IMG/VR virus record: IMGVR_UViG_3300030673_000004
Coordinates: 1 to 64,000 of that record
Direction: 5' to 3' (one strand)
DNA from: a virus
Length of the DNA: 64,000 nt
This document shows positions 13,810-24,100 of this stretch, one piece after another. The notes beneath the pieces were generated by a model. The model was given only the letters and a program-made list of their open reading frames with translations. It was not told the DNA's origin and did no database searches. The stretch's first letter is position 1, and each line of letters opens with the position of its first letter. The position numbers and the translations under genes are program-made.

Positions 13810-14654
13810 TAGCCAAACACCTTACCCTGCAGAACACTCTCTACGGTAGCAACAGTGCAGCCTTGCTTAGCCATGTTCTCAAGAAAACGAATCCCTTGCT
13901 CTTCATAGCCGGTGACATCCGACATACAATCTTCCAAGAGCACGATCTTCTTCAGATCAAAACCCAAGTTGTAGTCTTGAATGCGCTGAACCATCTGCTC
14001 AACCGAGCACCGAACACAATGCGAACGAGCCTCACCACCAACGACGATGGGCAGATTACCGAAAAGGAGATTTCCAAGCAGATTGTCATTGAAATCTGCC
14101 AAGATATTCCCATGCCCTTTATACTCCGGCTCAAAAATGCCAAAGCTCTCCAAGTCCTGATGGTATCCCTTCTTGGCCATAGTGGCAATACGGCCCGGAC
14201 CACTGTTCTCCCACGAATGCACAGCAGCAACAAGGTTGTTACTCAGTTCATAGCTCTGTGTGCCAGGAACACAATGAACAGGCCAAATCATGCTACCACG
14301 AATCGGATCAATGTAACGCTTTGCGTATTCCTGCTTTTTCGGATCGGCAGCTTGAATAGCACCACTCTCAAGAGCAAGAAGGTTAACTAGGGTAAAGGGC
14401 TCTGGAGAAACCCCTTCCGAAGTCAGCCACCAACCAGGATGACCAATGTGAGCAATAGGGTGCTGATCTACAGTAAGAAAAATATCAACAATATCCTCCT
14501 CTGCCTCCGTAATGAAATTCGAGAATCGAACGACATCCTCAAAAGCACCAGCAGGGCACAGCGGCTCGCCAGGGCAAACAAATGCCTTCTGAAAATCAAT
14601 TCCAAAAACCTTAAACGGTGTACCCATCAGAAATCTCCTTCTCAGTGAATGCAC
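13809..14654 (-). CDS. pncA: Nicotinamidase
   Basis: 281 residues of the isochorismatase/cysteine hydrolase fold; converts nicotinamide to nicotinate and ammonia. The catalytic Asp is in FGIDFQKAF, the metal site is DQHPIAHIGHPGWW (D-H-H pattern of nicotinamidases), and the nucleophile is the cysteine in GGEARSHCVRCSVEQM. LLEDCMSDVTG closes the fold. It is longer than E. coli PncA (about 213 residues), closer to eukaryotic and some phage forms. Lies between nadE and nadD with 0-1 nt spacing. Confidence 0.85.
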   Translation of the reverse strand: MHSLRRRFLMGTPFKVFGIDFQKAFVCPGEPLCPAGAFEDVVRFSNFITEAEEDIVDIFLTVDQHPIAHIGHPGWWLTSEGVSPEPFTLVNLLALESGAIQAADPKKQEYAKRYIDPIRGSMIWPVHCVPGTQSYELSNNLVAAVHSWENSGPGRIATMAKKGYHQDLESFGIFEPEYKGHGNILADFNDNLLGNLLFGNLPIVVGGEARSHCVRCSVEQMVQRIQDYNLGFDLKKIVLLEDCMSDVTGYEEQGIRFLENMAKQGCTVATVESVLQGKVFG

Positions 14655-16715
14655 TTAACCAACAGTCAATAACTTAGCCTTGAGCTCCTTGTATGCCTTA
14701 GTGTAGTAAACACCACCAATAGCTTCTCGAAAATCGAACCCATAAGCTCTACGGCTCACGACAAGTACAGGCGGAGCCTGAACACGCTTCACAATGCCCA
14801 TGCCCTTAAACAAGCCCCACCAACGTTCAAGATCTGCAACGAAATCTTCCGCTGTTGGGAAAAGATACTTAAACTCTGTATATTTGTCAACATCAATCTC
14901 AAGATGTTCCAAAAGATCACCCATAATATAATGATTAAGGGTATCCTCAACATTATCGCGATTCCATGGCTCAACCCACGAAGCAAATAGCTTGTCGTGG
15001 TACCAGTAGGTGATAGGATCACCCTTACCTGCATCAACATTCTGATCAGCACTCAACTCCGCCGAGGGCTTAAGTGTGTACAAGGAGTCAGGAATGATCT
15101 TATGATCAAAAGTGTTCTCCACAGCACGAAGAGTTTCATAAACTTCATGCTTCCAGAGATCCGCTAGAGGAGCAAAATACCCCATGTGATCACCGCCCAT
15201 AGTGCAGTAACCAACAGTAAGCTCAGCTTTGTTTCCATTGTTGGGAAACACCGCATGAAACCCAGCAGCCAACATAGCCTGAACACCAGCACCACGCATA
15301 CGAGCCTGGATATTCTCCGTATCATCCCAGAACTCCGTGGCCTTAACGTCCGACTCCCACAGCCCAACATGAACACTGGTCATGAAGTCCGTAACAGACT
15401 TCCCAATAGGAATCTCCAAGTAGCGAATACCCAAATTATCTGCAATTGTTTTTGCAATACCCTTGGTTGTTTCGCTATTAAATTCAGTAGGCATATTAAC
15501 AGCGATCACGTTTTCAGCACCAAGAGCCTTTACATGAAGCAACGTGGACAGTGCCGAGTCCACACCACCACTCAACCCAATCACAGCACGCTTGATGCCA
15601 CCCTGCTCACAAAACTTCTGGATGCCGTAAGCCAAAACGTCATGAAGTTCTGGGTCTTGCTGCTCAGTCTGCCAAGGCGACTCAGCAGCCACTTGGACAC
15701 TCGTAGGAGTAACAGTAACCAAACCCATGCATTCCCTGAGAGGGGGTAGCGCACAGATAACAGCACCGTCCATATAAACAGTAGAGCTCCCGTCAAAAAC
15801 AAAAACATCCTTACCGTTGTTCTGAATACCAACACTGTTGACATAGATCAGAGCATTAAACTCTTGCGAATGCTGAGCAAAACGACGATTGCGAGCACCA
15901 TTCTTGCCTTGAGTAAATGGTGAGCAACTCAAGTTTACATGCACATGCATCTTCCCTGGAGCCGACACGCTGCGACCCCGGCAGTTATGAATAGGCTTAG
16001 TAGCATAATCATCATCCCAACCATCTTCACAGATCGACGGTGTGATATACAAATTGTCTTCACTGTAGATAGACATTATGGGTGTATGAGCAGTGCCGCT
16101 ACGAAAATAACGCTTATCTTCAAACTCACGATAGTTTGGCAGATTCGTTTTATGGTACTCCATAGCGTACCTGCCTAGGATTACAGCGCTATTAAAACGC
16201 TCCCTGCGACCATCTTCGTAATTCGTATCACCCAAGGTCACAGAACCTAAAATAGCAGTAATACCAAGTTCCAGAGCAACAAAGGAAATATCCTGTTTTA
16301 GGTACCCCAGACAATCCTTAAGGAAAGCTGCATCCTCCCAGTCATCACCTACCATGTAGCCAGGAAGAGCCATTTCAGGAAAAACAGCAACCTGAGCACC
16401 AGCATCCTTGGCAAGGTGCAGGTACTTAATGATCTTAGCGGCATTCAAATCAGGGCGCTTTGCAACAACCTCAATCTGACAGATAGCGATAGTCTTTGCA
16501 GTAGTAAGCATTTCGTCGTCCTCTAATTCGTCGTTAATTCCACAAAGCTTAACCTGGTCCCATAGCAGATAATCTTCCTCAGCATCATCTGCCACATGGA
16601 GAAACCCACAGGTACCATTTGCGTGCTTTGGCTTTTGTGCATCTAATCCCCAGTAAGGACATTTGCCTCTGCCATCATAGCAATAGATACCTGTAGGAAT
16701 TTCCAGATGGCACAT
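14655..16715 (-). CDS. nadE: Glutamine-dependent NAD+ synthetase with Cys-rich N-terminal extension
   Basis: 686 residues. After a 70-residue extension comes a nitrilase-type glutaminase (catalytic Glu in VFPEMALPGY, Lys in HKTNLPNYREF, Cys in SICEDGWDDD). The ATP-pyrophosphatase synthetase follows (IGLSGGVDSALS, then TVGYCTMGGDHMGYFAPLAD), which amidates deamido-NAD to NAD+. The start at 16715 lies 1 nt after the pncB stop; an ATG further upstream would overlap pncB by 65 nt. The extension (CHLEIPTGIYCYDGRGKCP and later HANGTCGFL) has five cysteines and looks like a separate small metal-binding module fused to the enzyme. Confidence 0.9.
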   Translation of the reverse strand: MCHLEIPTGIYCYDGRGKCPYWGLDAQKPKHANGTCGFLHVADDAEEDYLLWDQVKLCGINDELEDDEMLTTAKTIAICQIEVVAKRPDLNAAKIIKYLHLAKDAGAQVAVFPEMALPGYMVGDDWEDAAFLKDCLGYLKQDISFVALELGITAILGSVTLGDTNYEDGRRERFNSAVILGRYAMEYHKTNLPNYREFEDKRYFRSGTAHTPIMSIYSEDNLYITPSICEDGWDDDYATKPIHNCRGRSVSAPGKMHVHVNLSCSPFTQGKNGARNRRFAQHSQEFNALIYVNSVGIQNNGKDVFVFDGSSTVYMDGAVICALPPLRECMGLVTVTPTSVQVAAESPWQTEQQDPELHDVLAYGIQKFCEQGGIKRAVIGLSGGVDSALSTLLHVKALGAENVIAVNMPTEFNSETTKGIAKTIADNLGIRYLEIPIGKSVTDFMTSVHVGLWESDVKATEFWDDTENIQARMRGAGVQAMLAAGFHAVFPNNGNKAELTVGYCTMGGDHMGYFAPLADLWKHEVYETLRAVENTFDHKIIPDSLYTLKPSAELSADQNVDAGKGDPITYWYHDKLFASWVEPWNRDNVEDTLNHYIMGDLLEHLEIDVDKYTEFKYLFPTAEDFVADLERWWGLFKGMGIVKRVQAPPVLVVSRRAYGFDFREAIGGVYYTKAYKELKAKLLTVG

Positions 16716-16716
16716 A

Positions 16717-18009
16717 TCAGGCAGCCAACCCGTAAGTGCGCTGCAGGATGTCTTCGTGACGGCTCTCGTTGAAGTAGTCACCTACCATGTAGGTACGCTT
16801 CAGAGCATCTTCATGCACAGCGTCCTCACACATAGCCTTACCAGCAGTGTCGCTAACCTTTGCCACTGGACGATCATTGACTTCAACAGCCTTCATCACG
16901 AGTTGAAGTGCCTTTACACCCAAGTCATTAGTGAAGTCCGTACCAATGCCAAACGATACCTTAGCACGACCAGCAAACACCTTGAGCAGATTCTCACAAG
17001 TATCTGGATTAAGGCCATCCGAGAACATCAGCACCTTCGTCTTAGGATCAATGTGGAGTTTCTCGTAGTGCCGAATAATCTTCTCACCCCAAATGAACGG
17101 ATCGCCCGAGTCATGACGAGCACCAATGTAACTCTGTGCCAAGAGCATGTCAAAGTCACGAAGGAAAGCATCAACACCAACGATATCCGAAAGAGCAATG
17201 CCCGTCTTGGCACGGTAAAAATGCTGCCACAGATCAAGCATATACTTATTCGAGCTGCCAAGCGTCACATTATCCAGAGCCTGACCGACCTCCAAGAACT
17301 CGTGGGCCATTGTGCCACTGAACGGCGTCTTAAACTCGACAGCCATCTGAACATTCGACGTGCCCAAAAAGACACCAGGAATATCAGCAAACTCCTTGAC
17401 AAGATTTTCAACCACGTAGTGCTGCCAAGCAAACGATGCACGACGACGAGTACCAAACTCGCTGAACGTAAATGCATACTGCTTAGCCAGATCCTTATAA
17501 CGCTTGATCTTGTCCTCAAGTCGCTGCATGCCCTCGTACAGATCCAAATCCTTGTACACATCCCGGAAATATGCTTCCTGCGTCATGGTCATGGCATGGA
17601 TCTCAAAATTGGTATTGTACCGAGCTGGACCATGCGTCCGGATGTCCAAAAGATCACCATTGGGCTCAATCGTGATGAAGTCACGGTTGAGCTGAGCCAA
17701 GCGCAGAAATTCAAGGTAAGGACGAGTCATATAAGGAACAGCGTGCAAACGAGCAAGTGTCCCTGGACTCATGCGACGAGTACAAGCCAAGTCCATCTGG
17801 TTGCTCACCTCAGCAGCGTACTTTGCCAGGTTGACACCAGTAGTACGATTGTGAAACTTCTTCGACATCGTAACATGAGGAAGAAGCGCATCATAAACCT
17901 GACCCATAGTCAGGAAGTAGAAGTCGATGTCATCGAAGGCATGGTTCCGCCCCGCAAGCTTCGACTGATGCTTCTGTGCGAATTCTTCCAAAGTAATATG
18001 TTCTGCCAT
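16717..18009 (-). CDS. pncB: Nicotinate phosphoribosyltransferase
   Basis: 430 residues, first gene of the NAD operon; makes nicotinate mononucleotide from nicotinate and PRPP. Family features: an N-terminal YFLTMGQVYD segment, EFGTRRRASFAWQ near residue 190, FLGTSNVQMA, the catalytic-histidine region PFSGTMAHEFLEVGQ near 235, RHDSGDPFIWGEKI near 300 and the phosphate-binding FGIGTDFTND near 370. Length and motif order match PncB rather than nicotinamide-specific Nampt. Preceded by TAGGAG in a structured leader. Confidence 0.9.
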   Translation of the reverse strand: MAEHITLEEFAQKHQSKLAGRNHAFDDIDFYFLTMGQVYDALLPHVTMSKKFHNRTTGVNLAKYAAEVSNQMDLACTRRMSPGTLARLHAVPYMTRPYLEFLRLAQLNRDFITIEPNGDLLDIRTHGPARYNTNFEIHAMTMTQEAYFRDVYKDLDLYEGMQRLEDKIKRYKDLAKQYAFTFSEFGTRRRASFAWQHYVVENLVKEFADIPGVFLGTSNVQMAVEFKTPFSGTMAHEFLEVGQALDNVTLGSSNKYMLDLWQHFYRAKTGIALSDIVGVDAFLRDFDMLLAQSYIGARHDSGDPFIWGEKIIRHYEKLHIDPKTKVLMFSDGLNPDTCENLLKVFAGRAKVSFGIGTDFTNDLGVKALQLVMKAVEVNDRPVAKVSDTAGKAMCEDAVHEDALKRTYMVGDYFNESRHEDILQRTYGLAA

Positions 18010-18020
18010 GATTGAATCTC

Positions 18021-18056
18021 CTACTTGGGTTAGAGTAACTTTTACTCTTTAAGTAG
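18021..18056 (-). promoter_or_regulatory. Palindrome/hairpin in the NAD operon leader (possible NrtR operator)
   Basis: AGAGTAA (18032-18038) and TTACTCT (18042-18048) form a perfect 7-bp inverted repeat with a 3-bp centre. CTACTT (18021-18026) and AAGTAG (18051-18056) add a second arm that touches the TAGGAG ribosome binding site. NrtR operators in other bacteria are A/T-rich palindromes of similar size near NAD genes, so this may be the operator of the regulator encoded at the operon end; an RNA hairpin limiting translation is the alternative. Confidence 0.5.
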
Positions 18057-18098
18057 AATTTACTACAAAATTCTAAAAAAACAAGAGGTCATGTACAA
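18055..18098 (-). promoter_or_regulatory. Candidate promoter of the NAD operon, overlapping an inverted repeat
   Basis: TTGTAC (18098-18093), 17-nt spacer, TAGAAT (18075-18070) on the minus strand. The -10 box begins a second inverted repeat, AGAATTT (18055-18061) with AAATTCT (18068-18074). It deviates from the phage's usual TATATT promoters, consistent with separate regulation. Confidence 0.45.
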
Positions 18099-18111
18099 AA
18101 AACCGTAAATC

Positions 18112-19764
18112 GTGAGCATGGAGCAAGAAAAACCTATCGCATATCTGGACTACCGACTGTTTGTACCAACAAAAGCGGTTAACCAAGATATGATGGATGC
18201 CTTTGAAGACATCATCCCTGACTTCTTTTCACCTGTTGATGAAAACGGAGATCTTCGAGATAACCGAGACCTAAGACTTATCCACTACAAAAAGCATGAT
18301 GAGGGTTGGGTATCTTTTTCGCGAGGTGATCTTGCAAAGATCAAAGACATCATTTTCCCCTACGTCAGCATCTCGGACTGTCGCGCCGTTCGCCCGCTAG
18401 CACTGCAGCCAAAATGGCTTGGAGTTAAAAAAGATAATGGTGAACTTGTTCCTCTGTATGATAATCAGATAGAAACAATCGCAAGAACTCTCCACACGGG
18501 GTATGGACAACTACAAGCACCACCTAGATATGGTAAGACTGTATGTATGTCTAACATGATAACGCAATTGCAACAGAAAACACTGGTTCTTGCACATCAA
18601 GTAGAATTGTTGATACAATTTGAAGAACGCTTCCGTGCTTGTACAAATATAGAAGAGCTTGAACGCAAAGCAGGTCACAGACTTGTTGGCATATGTGACA
18701 AGATGGAAGAATTTGATCAATATCTTGTTTGTGCTGCTACCTGGCAAGGATTCTTAGCCGGAAATGCGAATCATAGTTTACTGCCAAAGTTGAAAGACTC
18801 CTTTGGTTGTGTTATGGTTGATGAAGCACACAGAGCAGCATCTGAATGTTTCTCAAAAGTTGTAGCACAATTCAACCCACGCTTCAGGTTTGGCTTTACA
18901 GCAACGCCTGAAAGAAAAGATGGTCTAGAGGCAGTTGTCAATAACATCATCGGGCCTGTAGTTGCATCCGGCGACGTACCCCAACTACCAATGAGAATCC
19001 GCCCAGTTTATACCGGATTCAAACCTGTATTTGAGCGCTGGTATGCATATGAACGACAAATACGAGATGCGAGCCCACGAAACAAACTTATTCTAAAACT
19101 CGTAGTAGATGATGTAAACAAGGGGCACTCTGTTCTTATTGTATGCACACGTAAAGAACATATAAAGAACCTAGTTGATACATTAAATCGCAAGTTCAAC
19201 GTGCCCGCTGAGGGTTGGTACTCTGATGTCAAAGATAGGTCCGGTGTTTTAGGCCGAGCTAAAGCAGGAGCTACAAAAGTCATTGTCGCAATGAGATCCA
19301 TGCTCCTCGGTCTAAATGTACCACGTTGGAGCAGTATTCATATTGTTGTTCCCAGTAACAACCCCTTCAATTTCTATCAAGAATTCGCACGTGTACGTAC
19401 ACCAAACGAAGGAAAAAAGTATTGTGTTATCCGGGATTATATTGATAACCACAAAGCTGCCATAACCTGCTTTAAGACACGCTTTGGTGTATATACTAAT
19501 CCAATGTATGCACCAGCATATTTTGAAGATGAGCATGGAAATCTAGTAAACCCACCAACAATGAGGATGATACAAGAACTTGCAAAAAGAGATCCAGATG
19601 AAATAAATCTAGAATCCATACCTAATGAAGCACGACGTGCCAGAAACATTTTTCAAAGCAAACCAACCTATGATGATACACCTAAGGAAGACATCGCACC
19701 TCTGGGATTAAGTAAGTTTGAAAAAATCAAAGCACACAAAACAGCTCTCGGAAATGACCTCTGA
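18112..19764 (+). CDS. SF2 DNA/RNA helicase (UvsW-like)
   Basis: 550 residues. About 130 N-terminal residues are unclassified; then the helicase core: LQAPPRYGKTVCMSN (Walker A), VMVDEAHR (DEAH box), GFTATPERKDG (motif III), and in the second RecA domain VLIVCTRKEHIKNL, a segment with KVIVAMRSMLLGLN (motif V) and FYQEFARVRTPNEG (motif VI-like). T4 UvsW and relatives unwind branched recombination intermediates and R-loops. The C-terminal 100 residues are extra. Start is the GTG at 18112 or the ATG at 18118; neither has a clear ribosome binding site. First gene of the plus-strand block, divergent from pncB. Confidence 0.82.
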   Translation: MSMEQEKPIAYLDYRLFVPTKAVNQDMMDAFEDIIPDFFSPVDENGDLRDNRDLRLIHYKKHDEGWVSFSRGDLAKIKDIIFPYVSISDCRAVRPLALQPKWLGVKKDNGELVPLYDNQIETIARTLHTGYGQLQAPPRYGKTVCMSNMITQLQQKTLVLAHQVELLIQFEERFRACTNIEELERKAGHRLVGICDKMEEFDQYLVCAATWQGFLAGNANHSLLPKLKDSFGCVMVDEAHRAASECFSKVVAQFNPRFRFGFTATPERKDGLEAVVNNIIGPVVASGDVPQLPMRIRPVYTGFKPVFERWYAYERQIRDASPRNKLILKLVVDDVNKGHSVLIVCTRKEHIKNLVDTLNRKFNVPAEGWYSDVKDRSGVLGRAKAGATKVIVAMRSMLLGLNVPRWSSIHIVVPSNNPFNFYQEFARVRTPNEGKKYCVIRDYIDNHKAAITCFKTRFGVYTNPMYAPAYFEDEHGNLVNPPTMRMIQELAKRDPDEINLESIPNEARRARNIFQSKPTYDDTPKEDIAPLGLSKFEKIKAHKTALGNDL

Positions 19765-20447
19765 TGCCTAGACAGCAATCTATATCACCAATAGACTTAC
19801 CAACAGCACCAAAGATGGTGAGTCAACCATCCCCAGATGAACGAAGGACTAACCTAGAGCCACCAATCCAATTTGGACAAATGCTCGGTAAAGTAGCCGC
19901 TCAATCACTGGATGAAACAATTTGTTCAGATCCTATCATCCAAAATGCAAACCACACAGCAGATACTATACCACTATCCAGCGAACTAGAACAACGCATT
20001 CTATATTATGCAATAAGAACATTAGAACTATCAAAAGGTCAGTTTGACTTCAAAGTGAACTTTAGATTTGAAAACCCAAGACAAGATCTAGCTAATGCCG
20101 CAGAGGGTGTTCTTTATGTGCAAGGATATCGAGATAGATTATGTGAGATAGAAATCCAACTACGCCAAGCTAGAAAACAGCTTGACTCAGCTTATGATAC
20201 AGGCGTAGCATACCTATTTGAACACTATCCTCAAAAAATGGATACATTTAATAGAGATAGCCTCTTACGAAATATATTTATAAGTAAGGTATTCAAACCA
20301 CTAGATGAAAAACGAAAAGATATCAAATCTCTACTAGAACAAGTAGCTAGTGCTTTAGATAACTTAGATAAAGCACATTTTGCTTACAAGACAGTTGTTG
20401 ATGTAGGTAAAACAATACTAGATAGAGTAGAAGGACGCGCAGGATGA
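19764..20447 (+). CDS. Hypothetical protein, probable tail/baseplate-associated
   Basis: 227 residues, predicted largely helical with a long charged C-terminal helix region (LRQARKQLDSAYDTG; KSLLEQVASALDNLDKAHFA). The N-terminal 70 residues are Pro/Ser-rich and probably disordered. No family recognised. It overlaps the helicase gene (ATG at its stop) and the next gene by 4 nt, and leads into the baseplate genes, so a virion or tail-assembly role is a positional inference. Confidence 0.55.
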   Translation: MPRQQSISPIDLPTAPKMVSQPSPDERRTNLEPPIQFGQMLGKVAAQSLDETICSDPIIQNANHTADTIPLSSELEQRILYYAIRTLELSKGQFDFKVNFRFENPRQDLANAAEGVLYVQGYRDRLCEIEIQLRQARKQLDSAYDTGVAYLFEHYPQKMDTFNRDSLLRNIFISKVFKPLDEKRKDIKSLLEQVASALDNLDKAHFAYKTVVDVGKTILDRVEGRAG

Positions 20448-21184
20448 CTGATAACCCAAACCAAGCACCAAAAGATCTTCCAAAAAAGACAGAGGCCGAA
20501 GAAGTCAATGATGTACAGTCCATTCTGGATAGAATGGCCCGCTTACCTGCGGGTGGTCTGCACAAAGATACTATCCCCAATGACCTACCAGAAGATTCAG
20601 CATTCTCTAAAATGGTGCAGCACTGGAAATTCATTCAACGGGATTGGGCCAGAAAACATCATGGGGATGTTGAAGAATCTGCCGTGGTACAACCAGAGCC
20701 GGATGTTGAACTCTTCCATAAACTCAGTATCTCGCTACTAAACCACATTGAACGCCAAGCCGCTATTCGATATGCCGCCCTGGATGCAGGATTCAACATC
20801 ATACGACGAGGCGTCCAAGCCGACCTCGATATCAGACACTTAAATAAGTATCTAGATGAGTTAGAAGGTCTACGTCTATCAGGAGAGCTAATATCACTAT
20901 TTGATCTCCATGAATATAAAAATGAAATAATGCTTCGAGAGATTGATCGTGTATTCGGAACAGCAACATCTCTTGAATCAGAGCATCGCAAAAAAGAATC
21001 TGATGATAATCAGTATAGACAAGATATGCTGGACTTAGCGGTACAGACAGCGCAGGGTGTAAAAGATATGGGTGCTACACTGAGAAATTCTACTGGACCG
21101 TCTCCGCGAAGAGGACAAACCTCTTTAAGAAAGCGGAGGCACGATGGCCAGCAGTCAGAACCCGACGGGGACGCCAACAGTTAA
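20444..21184 (+). CDS. Hypothetical protein, probable tail/baseplate-associated
   Basis: 246 residues: an acidic, Pro-rich N-terminus, a helical centre (DVELFHKLSISLLNHIERQA; HLNKYLDELEGLRLSGELIS) and a basic tail (PSPRRGQTSLRKRRHDG) encoded by DNA that overlaps the next gene by 41 nt. No family recognised. Similar in layout to the preceding protein, so the pair may act together in tail assembly. Confidence 0.55.
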   Translation: MTDNPNQAPKDLPKKTEAEEVNDVQSILDRMARLPAGGLHKDTIPNDLPEDSAFSKMVQHWKFIQRDWARKHHGDVEESAVVQPEPDVELFHKLSISLLNHIERQAAIRYAALDAGFNIIRRGVQADLDIRHLNKYLDELEGLRLSGELISLFDLHEYKNEIMLREIDRVFGTATSLESEHRKKESDDNQYRQDMLDLAVQTAQGVKDMGATLRNSTGPSPRRGQTSLRKRRHDGQQSEPDGDANS

Positions 21185-24100
21185 CGAATTAAGAGGTCTT
21201 GGTAAAGACTACCAGGGCGCGGCTATACGTTGGAGAGACTTTCCCAGTACCGACACTACTACAGGTGCTGCGTACCAAGATATAATAATGGCTTGTGGTT
21301 TTCGGCTATTCATAATGGGTGTTGAAGTAACGCCGCATGTAATGGGATCTATATCCTGGGATCGACATGGACGCGATGGATCCAATTCCCTGAACTTTAC
21401 TCTAGATAATAACAATAGTAAATTTGTTTATACTAATACAGATTTAGGTGGAAGTTCTAAATTTGATACTGCCTATATCGGTGATACATTAACGTCTACA
21501 TCAGATATACCATTAAACAATATGGTACCTAAGTTAGATGCAAAAATATCTAGCAAGTCTAACGAATCAGATATACCAGATGCTGACAACTTAACATGGT
21601 ACATCCCAGCAGCAGATGTAAAAGACAAGTTTGTTTTTGACGAAGTGCCTAAAAAATACTTTTATAAGTACAAGTCAAAGCTAGGCATAAAAACACCAGC
21701 AACAGGAAATGACTATAAAGCACGTTATGATTTAACCCCAGGGGCTTGTGCTATCAATTTAATGGACCATGTTCGCTTATTCATCATGGATCCAAATGAA
21801 GATACCGTTCTTTTGTCCGACACGAAGTGGAAACCCGAGTTTACAGGTTTTGTTACATCGGCCAATGTAACAAATAACCCACTAACCGGTGAATCAACCT
21901 TATCAATAACATGTAATGATATCAGGCATCTAATGCGAAAGATGCGATATATCACTAATTTGAATGATATAAGCATCTTAAGCTCTCTTATATCCTTTAC
22001 TGACTCAGATGAAGTACAAGATGGGGCAGGTGTATTCAACGATCTTCTGATTGCAAGTTCCGATCCTAAGTGGTCTAATACACTAGCAGAGTCGTCTGCA
22101 GACTCCGTTATTCGGGCGATAACAGTAGGTGACGACCTAGCCGCCTTAGCAGCAACCACAGGTCAGCCCAATCGCGTAGCCGATCAAGAAAAAACACAGG
22201 ATGCACTGTATCCGAAGTTCACAGACGCGGTGGACCAAGATACGTTAGAAACACAGTATACCCGTAAAATAGATGCAGTACAAGCTATAAAAAGTAGTTC
22301 TACAGGACAACGCTTTTCTCCAATTGGTACATACACGCTAGGTCTATATAAAGGATATGACCCACCAGCAGACGGGGCGGACAACTCAAGCCAAATTTCA
22401 AAACTTGAAGAATGGATGGATATTCTCAATTTCGGAATAGCGCGTCAGTGGTTGGACTATGATACGGTCACACTAATTGGACAAAACACAAAACCATCGC
22501 TTGGAGTAGACAGAGGGGCTACGGATGACCAATCTGCCTTTTCCGCTCTCAATGGATTTGTCCATATATTATGCCCAGCAGGAGGATTATCTGTATCTAA
22601 TGTCTGGGATCGCGTATTTGTAACGTTTGATGGGTCACCCACAATGAGTAATAGGATGGAAGTCCTAGAGCAGATGTGTAACACAATAGACTACCAAATA
22701 CAAGTTAACGCAATGGGTGATTTATGTTTTGAATTTCCTATGTATGACTTCTATCCAGAAGAATTTGGTAAGTACAAATACACTATGGCCCTTTCAGATT
22801 CAATAAAACATTATGATTTTAATGATGAAGGTGATGGAAATCCCATAACAGGCTTACGTGTTTTTGGACAATATAAAGCAGAAGACCAATATAACGAAGA
22901 TGATTCTTGGTTACAACATAACCTATATTCTATATACATAAAATCAGATTACATGGCATCTAAATACGGAGTACTTGTAGAAGAGCTTGGAATACCTTGG
23001 GCTATGAACGCATGGGGAAATACAGACGCAGAAAACAAAGAAAAACTTGGAGCTCTAGCATCTTTCGGAATTATTGAATTTATGAAAAGAATGTCAAAGA
23101 TGTCAAGCATGTCTTTGAATAGTACATATAATCCATTTCTCTGGCCAAACAAACCCATAATCAACAGAGATGCCAGACGAATGGGCCTGATGAATAGTGT
23201 CAATAATTCAATGCAAATTAATGGTCTTTGCACAACAGGTATTGGATGTGAGTATATACGTAAAGCTGATACAGATGGAACGTTCTTGAATCTATGTGGC
23301 GCACAAAATACACCATTCAGCTATGCAAATCGAGGCGGCTTATCACTGTTTCCAAATAAAACAGCAGTAGCTGGAGATAAAGAATTACCCTTTCTCCAGA
23401 ATAACAGCCTGATATACACATTCAATAATGGTTTTGGTATTGAGATAATACAACCTGACGAAACAATGATTTATTCCTTATTCGCTAAATATGGTATAAA
23501 TGGAACTCCAGTATCACATCAAGGAGCTATGGGTAAAAAAACCTACTCGGATCCCCAAAAATGCTATAATGCTTTCAGGAGACTACCCCAAAACCAGCAA
23601 GATGCCCTAGAAGCTGTAGCAAATAAACTATGCCACGGTAGAGGTACACTCAGAGGATGGCAAATTTACCAGTATATGCAATCTGAATCTGGATATCAAC
23701 TAACAAAAACAAACAGCAATGGTGGGGCTGTAGGCTTAATCCAGTACATACCGTCAACACTGGTACATTTATACGGCAAAGGAGCATTAGAGGGGGCTCC
23801 GTCAGGAATGACATCAGCACAATTACAGCAATGGTTCAGAAACAGCCAATACTGTACAGGACCTAATGCATATGTTAATCAAATAGCTCTTGCAGGTACA
23901 TATCTAGCACTTAATAGCGGCGGAACTGTTGCTAATATGGATCAGCTAAATAGAACAATATATATGCCCGGAGCTGTAAAAGATACATCTGTACCCTTCG
24001 CGAGTTCAGCACAGCCTGCAAGCGTAAGAGCTCGGGCATCTAAAACAGACGGAAACTCCGTATCTTTAGATGATCTTTTATACAGAGTAAAAGGTATTGA

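Noticed and set aside
16756-18015. Long (419-codon) plus-strand frame opposite pncB
   Set aside because: Antisense artefact of codon use in pncB, which has full family motifs on the other strand.
18091-18108. Five-codon reading frame MYKKP before the SF2 helicase as a leader peptide
   Set aside because: The AGAGG stands directly against the ATG, too close for initiation, and the frame is short enough to arise by chance.
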